Shown here piece by piece: positions 1 through 8,793 of a stretch of 64,000 nucleotides of DNA. The number at the start of each line of letters is the position of its first letter. Position 1 is the stretch's first letter. Source of the DNA: Alphaproteobacteria bacterium (GTDB lineage: Bacteria; Pseudomonadota; Alphaproteobacteria; Rhodobacterales; Rhodobacteraceae); assembly GCA_030425185.1 (NCBI GenBank), contig JAUIAU010000002.1:1-64000 (forward strand), in the 5' to 3' direction. The position numbers and the translations under genes were made by a program. The notes below the pieces were generated by a model. The model was not told where the DNA came from. It worked only from the letters and a program-made list of their open reading frames with translations, and made no database searches.

Positions 1-1163
1 GCGACATAGCCGGAGGCGACGGCCATCTGGGTGACCACGGCGCGGTCCTCGACGCGGTAGCCGCGCCGGGTCTCGCGGCGGACCCCGCGCGTGGCGGCCT
101 CGGTCAGTTCCGCCTGCCGCTTCACCGCGGCGAGCGAGAAGAAGATGAAGAGCGAGAACGCCAGCAGCCAGACCGACAGGTCCGCCCCGATCGCCATGCC
201 GCCCGCCACGATCCGGGCGGTATAGAGCATGCCCAGCGTCAGCACGTCGACCAGCGCCAGACGCTTAAGTTTGACGGAATAGGTGACGGTGGCGACGAAG
301 TAGCAGGCCACCACCGCGAAGAGCGGCGCGGACACCAGCGCGGCCAGCGCCAGCCCGAAGGCCAGCAGGACCGGCACCATCGTTGTGCCGGTGGCGACGC
401 GGAGCCGCCCGCTGGCGAAGGGGCGGGTCTTCTTGCGGGGGTGGGTGCGGTCGTCCGCGAGGTCGAGCAGGTCGTTCAGCACGTAGCCGGCCGAGGCGAC
501 CGAACTCATCGCGACGAACGCAATCACGGCAAGAAGGATGCTCTGCGGGTCGGTGATCCGGTCCGGGACGAGGGGCACGAAGACCAGCAGGTTCTTCAGC
601 CACTGGTGCGGGCGCAGGGCTTCCAGCAGCACGCGCGGGGTCGAGCCGTCGGGGACCGGCGCGGCCTCGGCGGGCAGGGGCCGGGCGGCGACCGCGCTCT
701 CGGGGGCGCCGGTCCCGGTGTCGAGGCAGACGTAACCTTCCGGCCCGTAGCGCTCGGCCATGAAGCGCAGCCGGACCGGGCCGACCAGCGTCCGGGTCTC
801 GTCCGAGCCGTGCACCTCGTCGAAGATGCCGATCTTGGCAGCGATCTGTTCGGCCAGCCGCTGGTCCACGCGGGTGATCAGCGCGGTGCGGCCGCCCTGT
901 GCGCGCCAGGCCCGCATCCGGGCGAGGACTTCTTCCGCGGCCTGCACCTCGCGGCTGCGGCTGCCGAGGAAGCGCCGGATACCGCTGCGGGCCATCAGCT
1001 TGCGGACCAGCCGCCAGTCCTCGGCCAGCGTCGCCCAGAACGCTTCGTGCAGGACCTCGCCGTGCAGCGGCAGGGTGCTCAGCCCGACGACCAGAACCGG
1101 GCCATCCGCCGCGCCGGGGGCGTCGGACGGGGGCGGTTCGGGCGGGCGGAGGTCCTCGGCCAC
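1..1163 (-). CDS. UbiA-family prenyltransferase with N-terminal HAD-like domain (3' end cut by window edge)
   Basis: The gene is read on the minus strand from GTG at 1163 and runs off the left edge (about 387 codons present). Residues about 20-150 resemble the HAD-like module often fused to polyprenyl-phosphate transferases; residues about 180 onward are a UbiA membrane domain. The UbiA part shows LRPHQWLKNLLVFVPL, the Asp-rich NDLLDLADD (about 230-238), and later YSVKLKRLALVDV, which fits the decaprenyl-phosphate phosphoribosyltransferase-like branch that moves a lipid carrier in the inner membrane. The HAD part is odd. Where an active enzyme has DxDGT, this one reads VVGLSTLP (about 25-32), so both catalytic aspartates are missing. 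The start is uncertain: the frame stays open a little upstream and includes a TTG, but GTG gives a sensible N-terminus. The natural substrate is not known. Confidence 0.8.
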   Translation of the reverse strand, partial: MAEDLRPPEPPPSDAPGAADGPVLVVGLSTLPLHGEVLHEAFWATLAEDWRLVRKLMARSGIRRFLGSRSREVQAAEEVLARMRAWRAQGGRTALITRVDQRLAEQIAAKIGIFDEVHGSDETRTLVGPVRLRFMAERYGPEGYVCLDTGTGAPESAVAARPLPAEAAPVPDGSTPRVLLEALRPHQWLKNLLVFVPLVPDRITDPQSILLAVIAFVAMSSVASAGYVLNDLLDLADDRTHPRKKTRPFASGRLRVATGTTMVPVLLAFGLALAALVSAPLFAVVACYFVATVTYSVKLKRLALVDVLTLGMLYTARIVAGGMAIGADLSVWLLAFSLFIFFSLAAVKRQAELTEAATRGVRRETRRGYRVEDRAVVTQMAVASGYV

Positions 1164-1325
1164 GGCGCGGTCCAGTCTTTCTGATGTGCCGGGCGGCCCG
1201 GCGGCAACGGTTTTCAAGTGAGCTAGCGACTCAGGACTGTGGCGACAAGGCCGAGCGTGCTACCGAAGGGTCAATCGCCGCGCCGTGACGCGTCCGCACC
1301 ACCGACGAGAGAAGACCCTATCACA

Positions 1326-2900
1326 ATGATCCAGCACCGTTTGACCGCCGTTCTGCTTGGCCTGACCCTTGCCGCACCGCTGGCGGCACAGACCGGCGGG
1401 GCGGGTCCCGCCGACGCGCCGACCGCCGCCGGGCCCGTGACCCCGGGCGCCGCGCCCGAGGCCCCGGCGACCCCTGAGGCCCCCGCCCCCGTGCCCGCCG
1501 CCGTGCCGCAGGCCGCCGATGCGCCCGCGCCGCAGGACGCGCCCGAGGCGCCGGCCGATCCCGGTGCGCCCGAGGCGGGGCTGGAACCGCAGCTCGACCC
1601 CGTCGCGGCTGCACGGGCCGAGGTCGGGGCGGCCCTCGCCTCGTGCCTGGCGCTGACCCGCGATCCGGCGCTCTGCCTGCCCGAGGACGAGGCGGGACGC
1701 GCGGCCTTCGACGCGCTGCGGGCCGAGATCGCCCGGCAGGAGGCCGAGGCCGAAGCGGCGCGGATCGCCGCCGAGGAGGAAGCCGCCCGCCGCGCCGCCG
1801 AGGAAGCTGCCCGGATCGCCGCCGAGCAGGAGGCCGCCCGGAAGGCCGCGGAAGAGGCGGCGCGCCTCGCCGCCGAGGAAGCCGCCCGCGAGGCGGCCCT
1901 TGCCGCGCTGGCCCGCTGCACCGACACCGCGGGCGCGCCGGATGCGCGGATCGCCGTGTCCGCCGATGCCCAGCGGGCCGCGTTGCAGGCGCTGGCGCAG
2001 GCGCAGCGCTCCTGTGCCGAGGCGACGCGCGGCGGTCTTCCGGAGGACGCGCCCGAACTGGCCCCGGCGGTGTTCCACCTCGCGACCATCGCGCAGGCGC
2101 AGGCGAAGCACCGCGATGCCGTGCGGCTCTATACCCGCGCGGCAGAGGGCGGCGTGATCCCGGCCGAGACCCGGCTGGGCGACTACTACTTCTTCGGCAT
2201 CGGGCCGATCCGTCCCGACCTGGAGCGGGCGGTCGGTCACTACCAGACCGCCGCGCAAGCGGGCGAGGTCGCGGCGCAGACCACGCTGGCGCTGATGTAT
2301 CGCCTCGGGCGGGGCGTCCCGCGCGATCCGGTCCTGTCGCTGGAGTTGCTGACCGATGCGGCGGACAGCGGCTACCACTTCGCGCAGGTGCGGCTGGCCG
2401 AGACCTATCTGAAGGGCGAGGGCTTCCCCGGCGGCGTGTCCGAGGCGAACGGCGTGCCGGACCCGGCGAAAGCCGCGACCCTGTTCCGCGCGGCGGCCGA
2501 GCAGGGCAACCTGGAGGCCGCGCTGGCGCTTGCCGAGCTCTACACCACCGAGGGGTCTGGCCTGCCGCCCGATCCGGCCGAACGGTTCCGCTGGACGAGC
2601 TTCGCCGCCGACCAGGGACAGCCGGCGGCCATCGCGGCGCGCGCCTTCCTCTACGAGCAGGGAATCGGCGTCGAGCGTGACCCCCAGCGGGCCGCGGAGG
2701 GCTATGTCGCGGCGCTGGAGACCGGCGAGGTCTCGCTGGGCGACCTGCGGGGCACCGTCGAGGGGCGCACGCCGCCGTGGGACCGCGATACCGCCATCGC
2801 CCTGCAGCTGATCCTGCAGGAACGCGGGCTCTATCGCGGGGCGATCGACGGGATGGTCGGCGGGGGCACGGCCGCCGGGATGCGGCGGCTCGCGGACTGA
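1326..2900 (+). CDS. Secreted Sel1-repeat (SLR) protein with Ala/Glu-rich helix and C-terminal peptidoglycan-binding-like segment
   Basis: A 524-residue protein. ATG at 1326 is chosen because it opens directly into a signal peptide ending near APLAAQ; earlier in-frame starts would put a charged segment ahead of it. A Pro/Ala-rich linker follows, then a long Ala/Glu/Arg helix with repeated EEAAR units (roughly residues 140-200), probably a rigid or coiled-coil spacer. The second half has Sel1/TPR-like repeats (for example YTRAAEGGVIPAETRLGDYYFFG and LYEQGIGVERDPQRAAEGY, each quoted only in part). The last 40 residues (LQLILQERGLYRGAIDGMVG) look like half of a PG_binding_1 domain. A periplasmic scaffold acting in the cell envelope is likely; the partner is unknown. 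It is divergent from the UbiA gene. Confidence 0.8.
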   Translation: MIQHRLTAVLLGLTLAAPLAAQTGGAGPADAPTAAGPVTPGAAPEAPATPEAPAPVPAAVPQAADAPAPQDAPEAPADPGAPEAGLEPQLDPVAAARAEVGAALASCLALTRDPALCLPEDEAGRAAFDALRAEIARQEAEAEAARIAAEEEAARRAAEEAARIAAEQEAARKAAEEAARLAAEEAAREAALAALARCTDTAGAPDARIAVSADAQRAALQALAQAQRSCAEATRGGLPEDAPELAPAVFHLATIAQAQAKHRDAVRLYTRAAEGGVIPAETRLGDYYFFGIGPIRPDLERAVGHYQTAAQAGEVAAQTTLALMYRLGRGVPRDPVLSLELLTDAADSGYHFAQVRLAETYLKGEGFPGGVSEANGVPDPAKAATLFRAAAEQGNLEAALALAELYTTEGSGLPPDPAERFRWTSFAADQGQPAAIAARAFLYEQGIGVERDPQRAAEGYVAALETGEVSLGDLRGTVEGRTPPWDRDTAIALQLILQERGLYRGAIDGMVGGGTAAGMRRLAD

Positions 2901-2913
2901 CGGGCGGTCGTCC

Positions 2914-3495
2914 TCAGCCCGCGACGGCGCGGCCCCAGCGGAAGACCAGCATCAGGAGAACGAGCAGGGTCATCAGGCCCAGCATCTCGGACAGCATGGT
3001 CTGCGCCGCGTGGGCTGCGTCAAGCACGGCCTCGGCCGCGGTCAGCTTCGCCAGCCCGGCGCGCAGCAGGTAGCCGAAGAATGCGGCCTTCAGCCCCGCC
3101 AGCACGAGCACGCGCCAGCATTTCCGGTCGAGGCGCTGGCTCGGGCTGCAGCCGATCCCGGCCCAGTCCATCATCGCGAAGCCGAGCGGCGCCACCACCA
3201 GCGAGGTGGCTGCGACGACCCAGACCGAGGTCGGGTCGAGCATCGGCAGACCCTGCCCGAACAGCAGCCCGCCGATCACGAGACCGGGCGCGATGTAGAG
3301 CACCGACGCCCAGCGGTAGAGCCACGCGGCGATCACCGTCACGCCGTGCATCAGGAAGATCAGCGGCAGCGCCCCGGTCGGCCAGGTGTCGGGCGGCAGC
3401 AGCCGGTCCAGCCCCCAGGACAGCGCGAGCGACAGCGCCAGCGCGAGGATGGCCCCGGCCGAGAGGGTGACGGTGCGTTCGATATGCCCTTTCAT
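2914..3495 (-). CDS. Integral membrane protein, function unknown
   Basis: 193 residues from ATG 3495. The protein is strongly hydrophobic, with about five or six membrane segments: an N-terminal helix after MKGHIERTVTL, a pair around residues 40-85, another around 95-115, one near 130-150 and a C-terminal one ending FRWGRAVAG. A short polar loop holding CSPSQRLDRKCW (about 117-128) carries two cysteines. No family is recognised. It is convergent with the Sel1-repeat gene (13 bp apart) and is preceded by about 500 bp without a gene. A TATACT-like -10 on the minus strand near 3830 could drive it, but that would imply a long leader, so its promoter is unresolved. Confidence 0.6.
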   Translation of the reverse strand: MKGHIERTVTLSAGAILALALSLALSWGLDRLLPPDTWPTGALPLIFLMHGVTVIAAWLYRWASVLYIAPGLVIGGLLFGQGLPMLDPTSVWVVAATSLVVAPLGFAMMDWAGIGCSPSQRLDRKCWRVLVLAGLKAAFFGYLLRAGLAKLTAAEAVLDAAHAAQTMLSEMLGLMTLLVLLMLVFRWGRAVAG

Positions 3496-3997
3496 CGCGG
3501 TCTCCGGGGGGGACGGGTGTCAGCGAGAACGACGCCGGACCGGAGGTCGGCGCGGGCGGTGCGGGTCAGAAGAACGAGGCGCAGTGACTTTCCCTTCCCG
3601 GTCAGGCGGCCCGGGCGCAGCCGGTCCCGAAGCGATACTCTGGACGCCGCGGCGTCGGCGCTCTGCCCCCCGGCACCGAGGACCCGGAACAGCAGAGCAC
3701 GTACCCAGACCTAGACTCGTTCCGCGGTTCGGGCAATTCCCGGGCACGGGCGAGATCGGGCGGCGACCGGGCCGGATGCCGATCAACGGATCGGCGTGGC
3801 CCTGTGCGCCTTTAAAGATGGGGACCAGTATAACGCTGGCCGCCGCCCCGGACTCGCAACACTCGCATGGGTGTCAGCTAACATCCGTGGGATCGGCGGA
3901 ACAAGAAAAATTTCATAATGGGACTTAATTTGGTTCGGGAGGCGCGGCCTGGTCGCCGTCTGCCTGCCATGATCCGCAAAGGGATGCGGTCCCGCCC
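3496..3997. other. 502-bp intergenic stretch, no gene seen
   Basis: Open frames cross this stretch on both strands, but their translations are Arg/Pro/Gly-rich shadow sequence with no recognisable motif. Composition drops sharply from GC-rich to AT-rich at about 3890-3930, unusual for this window. A 7-bp perfect inverted repeat (GCCGATC at 3778-3784, GATCGGC at 3789-3795, loop AACG) and a minus-strand TATACT near 3830 are the only structures noticed. A promoter region or small RNA is possible; nothing stronger can be claimed. Confidence 0.5.
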
Positions 3998-4294
3998 CTA
4001 CAGGTTCAGCACGTAGGCGCCGGCCTTGCGATTCGGGGCATGCCGGATCAGGCCGCGGTCGAGAAGGCTCTTGAGGGCCCGGTGATAGGTCGAGTGGGTG
4101 ATCTGCGCGACGGTCGGATAGCTGCGGACCGTGTCCGAATGCACGACCGTATCGGGGGCGCCGTCGCCGACCGCCAGCTGGAAAGCATAGAGAATGTCGC
4201 GCTCCTGCCAGCTCAGCTCGCCCATGCCGAGGTCTTTTTCAAACTGAAACAGAAGTTCTCTCAGTTTCGCAGCGCTGCTCAGCGTCTTTCTCAT
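3998..4294 (-). CDS. Small winged-helix (MarR-like) DNA-binding protein
   Basis: 98 residues from the ATG at 4294 (MRKTLSSAAKLRELLFQFEK). An upstream ATG at 4354 would add 20 unlikely residues. The C-terminal two thirds form a plausible winged helix: LSWQERDILYAFQLA, then a recognition-helix region with TVAQITHSTYHRALKSLLDRG, ending in the wing LIRHAPNRKAGAYVL. The pattern resembles minimal MarR/ArsR-like regulators that read a single site as dimers, without any effector domain. Neighbours give no target: about 500 bp of empty DNA lies downstream and about 200 bp upstream. The family call is by fold pattern only. Confidence 0.6.
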   Translation of the reverse strand: MRKTLSSAAKLRELLFQFEKDLGMGELSWQERDILYAFQLAVGDGAPDTVVHSDTVRSYPTVAQITHSTYHRALKSLLDRGLIRHAPNRKAGAYVLNL

Positions 4295-4495
4295 GCGCGC
4301 TTCTCCTCGTCCCGGGGGCTCCCCGAGAGACGTCATACGTCCAAACCGGTTCAACTCGCAATCAGGGCCTCGCCGATCCCGTGGACCCCGATGGCTGGAT
4401 CACCGTTTCAAATGCGGAAAGGGGCCGAAACTGCAAACCTCAAGAATCCGTGAATTATCCCAGTGGCGTTGTCATGTTTGCAAGGTTCCAAGCCC

Positions 4496-5353
4496 TCAGT
4501 CGAGACCGCGGGCGAGCGTCGATGCCAGCCGCTGCGCCGCGGGCTGGTAGGCGGATGCGGGTCCGAGAACCACGCGCAGCGGCAGGTCGGGCAGCACCAG
4601 GCCGCGTGCGGGGCGAATCGCCCATCGCCATGCGTCGGGCACATCGGCGTCGGGCCAGACCTGCACCGCGGACTCGGGCAGGAGCGCCGGATCGGTCAGA
4701 CCGGGCAGCACCAGGCCCGGGGCCAACGGCAGGCGGCGGGCCTGCGCCATCGCGTCGATCAGGGCGCGCAGCCGCAGATCAGGGCCGGACAGGGCAAGGT
4801 CCGCGCTGATCAGGCGGTCGGTGCCGACCGCGCCGGGCCGCGCCGACAGGAAGACGAGCGGCATGTCACGGGCGGCCAGCACCTCGGCCTCCGGGATCGC
4901 CTCGGCCCCGGCGACGAGGGCCACCTCGGCGGCCTCGCCGGCCAGCGCGGCGGCGGCGGCGGGGCCGTCGCGACTCAGCAGATGGACCGTCACGCGGGGC
5001 AGGTCGACCCGGAACGACGCGATGAGTCGCGGCGCCAGCCGCAGCGCCCATTCCGGCGAGACGACGACCCGCACGACCCCCGATTGCCCCTGCGCCAGCG
5101 CCAGCGCGGTTCGCCGGGTGCCCTGCATTTGGGCGAGGTGATCCGAAAACTGGCGGTGGTACAGTTCGCCGACCGAGGTCAGGCGCAGACCCCCGGTCCT
5201 GCGTTCGAAGAGCTCCGCCCCGAGGTCCTGTTCCAGCGCCGCCAGTTGCCGCGACAGCGTGGCGGGCGAAACCTTCAACAATTCCGAGGCTTTGCGCAGC
5301 GAGCCCTGCGCCGCGATGGTCCGGACCGCCTGGTAGAGCGCGAGGTGCCGCAT
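4496..5353 (-). CDS. LysR-family transcriptional regulator, candidate regulator of urt
   Basis: 285 residues from ATG 5353 (MRHLALYQAVRTIAAQGSLR). The N-terminal helix-turn-helix is classic LysR: GSLRKASELLKVSPATLSRQ followed by LAALEQDLGAELFERRTGG (about residues 16-55). The rest is a two-lobed effector domain, somewhat short and Ala-rich. It is divergent from urtA across 134 bp, the usual arrangement for a LysR protein controlling its neighbour, so control of urea uptake is a reasonable inference. The ligand cannot be read from the sequence. The longer in-frame start upstream was rejected because it would run most of the way across the shared promoter region. Confidence 0.85.
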   Translation of the reverse strand: MRHLALYQAVRTIAAQGSLRKASELLKVSPATLSRQLAALEQDLGAELFERRTGGLRLTSVGELYHRQFSDHLAQMQGTRRTALALAQGQSGVVRVVVSPEWALRLAPRLIASFRVDLPRVTVHLLSRDGPAAAAALAGEAAEVALVAGAEAIPEAEVLAARDMPLVFLSARPGAVGTDRLISADLALSGPDLRLRALIDAMAQARRLPLAPGLVLPGLTDPALLPESAVQVWPDADVPDAWRWAIRPARGLVLPDLPLRVVLGPASAYQPAAQRLASTLARGLD

Positions 5354-5487
5354 GGGCTGGTCCTCCCATCGTGTTCCGCAAATCGTAACGCTTTGTCTCA
5401 GATTATTCCGGTGACGGCAACACGGCGGCCCCCTAACGCTGAACCCGCTGCACCGCAGCAAAGGGACATGATTTCAGGGACGATGAC

Positions 5488-6750
5488 ATGAAGAAGCTTC
5501 TCGCCTCCGCCGCCGCTCTGGCCCTGCTCGGCTCCGCCGCGCAGGCCGAGATCAAGGTCGGCATCCTGCACTCGCTGTCGGGCACGATGGCGATTTCCGA
5601 GACCACGCTGAAAGACACGATGCTGATGCTGATCGAGCAGCAGAACGCCAAGGGCGGCCTGCTCGGCGAGCAACTGGTGCCCGTGGTCGTCGATCCGGCC
5701 TCCGACTGGCCGCTCTTCGCCGAGAAGGCGCGCGAACTGCTGACCGTGGCGGACGTGGACGTGATGTTCGGCTGCTGGACCTCGGTGTCGCGCAAGTCGG
5801 TGCTGCCGGTGATCGAGGAACTGAACGGCCTGCTGTTCTACCCGGTGCAGTACGAGGGCGAGGAAAGCTCGAAGAACGTGTTCTATACCGGCGCCGCGCC
5901 GAACCAGCAGGCGATCCCGGCGACCGACTATTTCCTCGAGGAGCTTGGCGTCGAGAAATTCGCGCTGCTCGGCACCGACTACGTCTACCCGCGCACCACG
6001 AACAACATCCTCGAGAGCTACCTGATCTCGAAGGGCGTCGCGCCCGAGGACATCTTCGTCAACTACACGCCCTTCGGGCACTCGGACTGGTCGAAGATCG
6101 TCGCCGACGTCGTCGCGCTGGGCGCGGACGGCCGCAAGGTGGGCGTGATCTCGACGATCAACGGGGACGCCAACATCGGCTTCTACAAGGAACTGGCCGC
6201 CGCCGGTGTGTCGGCAGATGACATCCCGGTCGTCGCCTTCTCGGTCGGCGAAGAGGAACTGTCGGGCCTCGACACCACGAACCTCGTCGGCCACCTCGCG
6301 GCCTGGAACTACTTCCAGTCCGCCGACACGCCCGAGAACGAAGCCTTCATCGAGGCGTGGCATGCCTTCGCCGGTCCCGAGCGCGTCACCAATGACCCGA
6401 TGGAAGCCCATTACATCGGCTTCAACATGTGGGTGAACGCCGTCGAGGCCGCCGGGACCACCGATGTCGATGCCGTGCGCGCGGCGATGTACGGGCAGGA
6501 GTTCCCGAACCTGACCGGCGGTACCTCGGTCATGCTGCCGAACCACCACCTGGCGAAGCCGGTGCTGATCGGCGAGATCCGCGACGACGGCCAGTTCGAC
6601 ATCATCAGTCAGACGGCCGAGGTCGACGGCGACGCCTGGACCGACTTCCTGCCGGAATCGGCGGTGCTGACCTCGGACTGGCCGGGCCTCGGCTGCGGGA
6701 TGTACAACACCAAGACCGAGACCTGCGTGCAGATCCAGTCGAACTACTGA
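5488..6750 (+). CDS. urtA: Urea ABC transporter, periplasmic substrate-binding protein UrtA
   Basis: 420 residues; the usual length for UrtA. A signal peptide (MKKLLASAAALALLGSAAQA) is cleaved before EIKVGILHSLSGTM. The type-I periplasmic-binding fold follows, with UrtA-typical stretches such as VMFGCWTSVSRKSVLPVIEE, LLFYPVQYEGEESSKNVFY and DYVYPRTTNNILESY. It delivers urea to the UrtBC channel. AGGGA at 5476-5480 is a suitable ribosome-binding site. It heads a five-gene operon urtABCDE. Such operons are usually nitrogen-regulated; no NtrC or RpoN site was identified here. Urease genes are not in this window. Confidence 0.95.
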   Translation: MKKLLASAAALALLGSAAQAEIKVGILHSLSGTMAISETTLKDTMLMLIEQQNAKGGLLGEQLVPVVVDPASDWPLFAEKARELLTVADVDVMFGCWTSVSRKSVLPVIEELNGLLFYPVQYEGEESSKNVFYTGAAPNQQAIPATDYFLEELGVEKFALLGTDYVYPRTTNNILESYLISKGVAPEDIFVNYTPFGHSDWSKIVADVVALGADGRKVGVISTINGDANIGFYKELAAAGVSADDIPVVAFSVGEEELSGLDTTNLVGHLAAWNYFQSADTPENEAFIEAWHAFAGPERVTNDPMEAHYIGFNMWVNAVEAAGTTDVDAVRAAMYGQEFPNLTGGTSVMLPNHHLAKPVLIGEIRDDGQFDIISQTAEVDGDAWTDFLPESAVLTSDWPGLGCGMYNTKTETCVQIQSNY

Positions 6751-6829
6751 TCCCTTCGGATCATCGGGGCGCGCCGGGCAACCGGTGCGCCCCCCTCCCG
6801 ACACACGCGCCCCGGAAAGACCCCCGACG

Positions 6830-8788
6830 ATGGGACACCTGCTCAGGCTCTGCGCGCTGGCCCTGCTGTTCGCGCTGCCGCTCTCCCGCCCCGCCGCCGC
6901 CGATCTCCAGACCGTTCTGCAAGAGAATGCCGAGGACGTGATCCGCGCCTCGCGCCGCACCGTCGAGGACGTGCTGGCCGCGCTGCTGGCGGACAACGAC
7001 CCGGCGCTGCCCGCCTTCCTCGAACAATGGCGCGGCCGCAATGTCTACGTGCGCGAGGCGGACGGGCTGTTCCTCTATGTCGAGGAGATCGACCGCGAGA
7101 CCTACCGCCTGCTCGACATCGTCACCCGCGCCGAGATCGGCACCGCCGGTCGCCGCGAGGTCAGCCAGCTACGCCCCAACTCGGGCGTGCAGGGGGTCAT
7201 CGCGTCGGCGCTGGTGGAATTCCAGCTGCGCGACCCGGACCCGGCCCGCCGTGGTGCCGCGCTCGACGCCATCGCCCGCAACCCCGAAGCCGGGCAGCTC
7301 GGCCCGCTCGGCCGCGCCGCCGAGGCCGAGACCGACCCGGCGCTGGCCGCACGCGGCGCGCGCCTCGTCACCTTCCTGACCATCGCCTTCGCCGACGAGA
7401 CCGCCGACCGGGTGGCCGCGATCCAGAGCCTGTCGGGCGACCTGTCGCTCGACGCCCGCGCCGCGCTGAACCCGCTGCTGACCACCCGCCTCGTGCTGGC
7501 CGAGGGCGAGGACCCGCCGGCCGGCAACGTCGCCGCCGAGGTCCGCCCGGGCAGCGAGACGCTCAGCTGGGAGGCGGCCTACGAGATGCTGGTGCAGGCC
7601 GGGCGGGCCCCGGCGCAGGTGTCGGACGCCGACCGCAATGCCGCGCTGGTCGCCAACCTCGCCGAGGGGCGCGTGGCCGGTGTCGCGGTCGCCAGCCTGA
7701 ACACCGAGGCGGCCCGCGACGCGGCCTATGCCGCGCTGGCCGCGGAGGGGATCGTGCCGCCACGCCAGACCGAGGCCGAGCGCCGCGCCACCGCGGCGGG
7801 CGCGCACTATTTCCTCGTCTACACCGAGGCCGATCCGGCGGTGACGGCCGCCGCCGAGCAGGCGCTGGGCGCGATCGAGCTGCGCGTGGCGCTGAACCAG
7901 GTCCTCGACCTGTCGCTCGATGCGCTGTCGCTGGCGTCGATCTATTTCCTCGCGGCCATCGGCCTCGCCATCACCTTCGGCGTGATGGGGGTCATCAACA
8001 TGGCCCACGGCGAGTTCATCATGATGGGGGCCTATACCGGCTACGTCGTGCAGCTTTTCGTGCCCGACTACACGCTGTCGATCCTGATCGCGCTGCCGCT
8101 GGCCTTTGCCGTGACCTTCGCGGCCGGGGTGGCGATGGAGCGGCTGGTGATCCGCTGGCTCTACAACCGGCCGCTGGAGACGCTGCTGGCCACCTTCGGC
8201 ATCTCGATCGCGCTGCAACAGCTGGCCAAGAACATCTTCGGCACGCAGGCGCGTCCGCTGACCTCGCCCGGCTGGCTCGACGGGGCCTGGGTGCTGAACG
8301 ACATCGTGTCGATCAGCTATATCCGCATCGCCATCTTCGGGCTGGGCGTGCTGTTCTTCGTGCTGCTTCTGCTGATCCTGAACCGCACCCGGCTGGGGCT
8401 GGAGGTGCGCGCCGTTACCCAGAACCCGCGCATGGCGGCGTCGATGGGGATCAACCCCGACCGGATCAACATGCTGACCTTCGGCCTCGGGTCGGGGATC
8501 GCGGGGATCGCGGGGGTGGCCATCGGCCTCTATGCCAAGGTCACCTCGGAGATGGGTGCCGACTACATCGTGCAGAGCTTCATGACCGTGGTCGTGGGCG
8601 GGGTCGGCAACATCTGGGGCACGCTGCTCGGCGCGACGCTGATCGGCTCGCTGCAGAAGGGGATCGAGTGGTTCAACCCGTCGAACACGCTGGCGGCGCA
8701 GACCTACATGATCCTGTTCATCATCCTGTTCATCCAGTTCCGGCCGAAGGGCATCATCGCCCTCAAGGGCCGCGCGGCAGGGGAGTGA
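6830..8788 (+). CDS. urtB: Urea ABC transporter permease UrtB
   Basis: 652 residues from ATG 6830, preceded by GGAAAGA; an in-frame GTG 45 bp upstream lacks a signal-like start. The first 20 or so residues are a signal peptide. Residues about 25-360 form a large periplasmic domain of the type found only in UrtB-like permeases. Residues about 360-652 are a LivH-type channel: MGVINMAHGEFIMMGAYTGY, RLGLEVRAVTQNPRMAASMG and VVVGGVGNIWGTLLGA. It forms the membrane channel with UrtC and is driven by UrtD/UrtE. The gap to urtA is 79 bp and to urtC 5 bp. The extracytoplasmic domain makes this protein longer than a plain LivH permease. Confidence 0.93.
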   Translation: MGHLLRLCALALLFALPLSRPAAADLQTVLQENAEDVIRASRRTVEDVLAALLADNDPALPAFLEQWRGRNVYVREADGLFLYVEEIDRETYRLLDIVTRAEIGTAGRREVSQLRPNSGVQGVIASALVEFQLRDPDPARRGAALDAIARNPEAGQLGPLGRAAEAETDPALAARGARLVTFLTIAFADETADRVAAIQSLSGDLSLDARAALNPLLTTRLVLAEGEDPPAGNVAAEVRPGSETLSWEAAYEMLVQAGRAPAQVSDADRNAALVANLAEGRVAGVAVASLNTEAARDAAYAALAAEGIVPPRQTEAERRATAAGAHYFLVYTEADPAVTAAAEQALGAIELRVALNQVLDLSLDALSLASIYFLAAIGLAITFGVMGVINMAHGEFIMMGAYTGYVVQLFVPDYTLSILIALPLAFAVTFAAGVAMERLVIRWLYNRPLETLLATFGISIALQQLAKNIFGTQARPLTSPGWLDGAWVLNDIVSISYIRIAIFGLGVLFFVLLLLILNRTRLGLEVRAVTQNPRMAASMGINPDRINMLTFGLGSGIAGIAGVAIGLYAKVTSEMGADYIVQSFMTVVVGGVGNIWGTLLGATLIGSLQKGIEWFNPSNTLAAQTYMILFIILFIQFRPKGIIALKGRAAGE

Positions 8789-8793
8789 CCGTC

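Noticed and set aside
1740-1920. GCCGAGGAAGCC-type tandem DNA repeat
   Set aside because: The repetition reflects the EEAAR protein pattern; the DNA units vary and do not form a clean tandem array.
3386-3928. 180-codon plus-strand frame between 3.4 and 3.9 kb
   Set aside because: Ser/Arg/Gly/Pro-rich with no motif; it overlaps the membrane-protein gene on the opposite strand and has no ribosome-binding site.
7027-8793. Extension of the urtC frame upstream through urtB
   Set aside because: The urtC frame is open across urtB by composition only. Homology and spacing put the urtC start at 8794.
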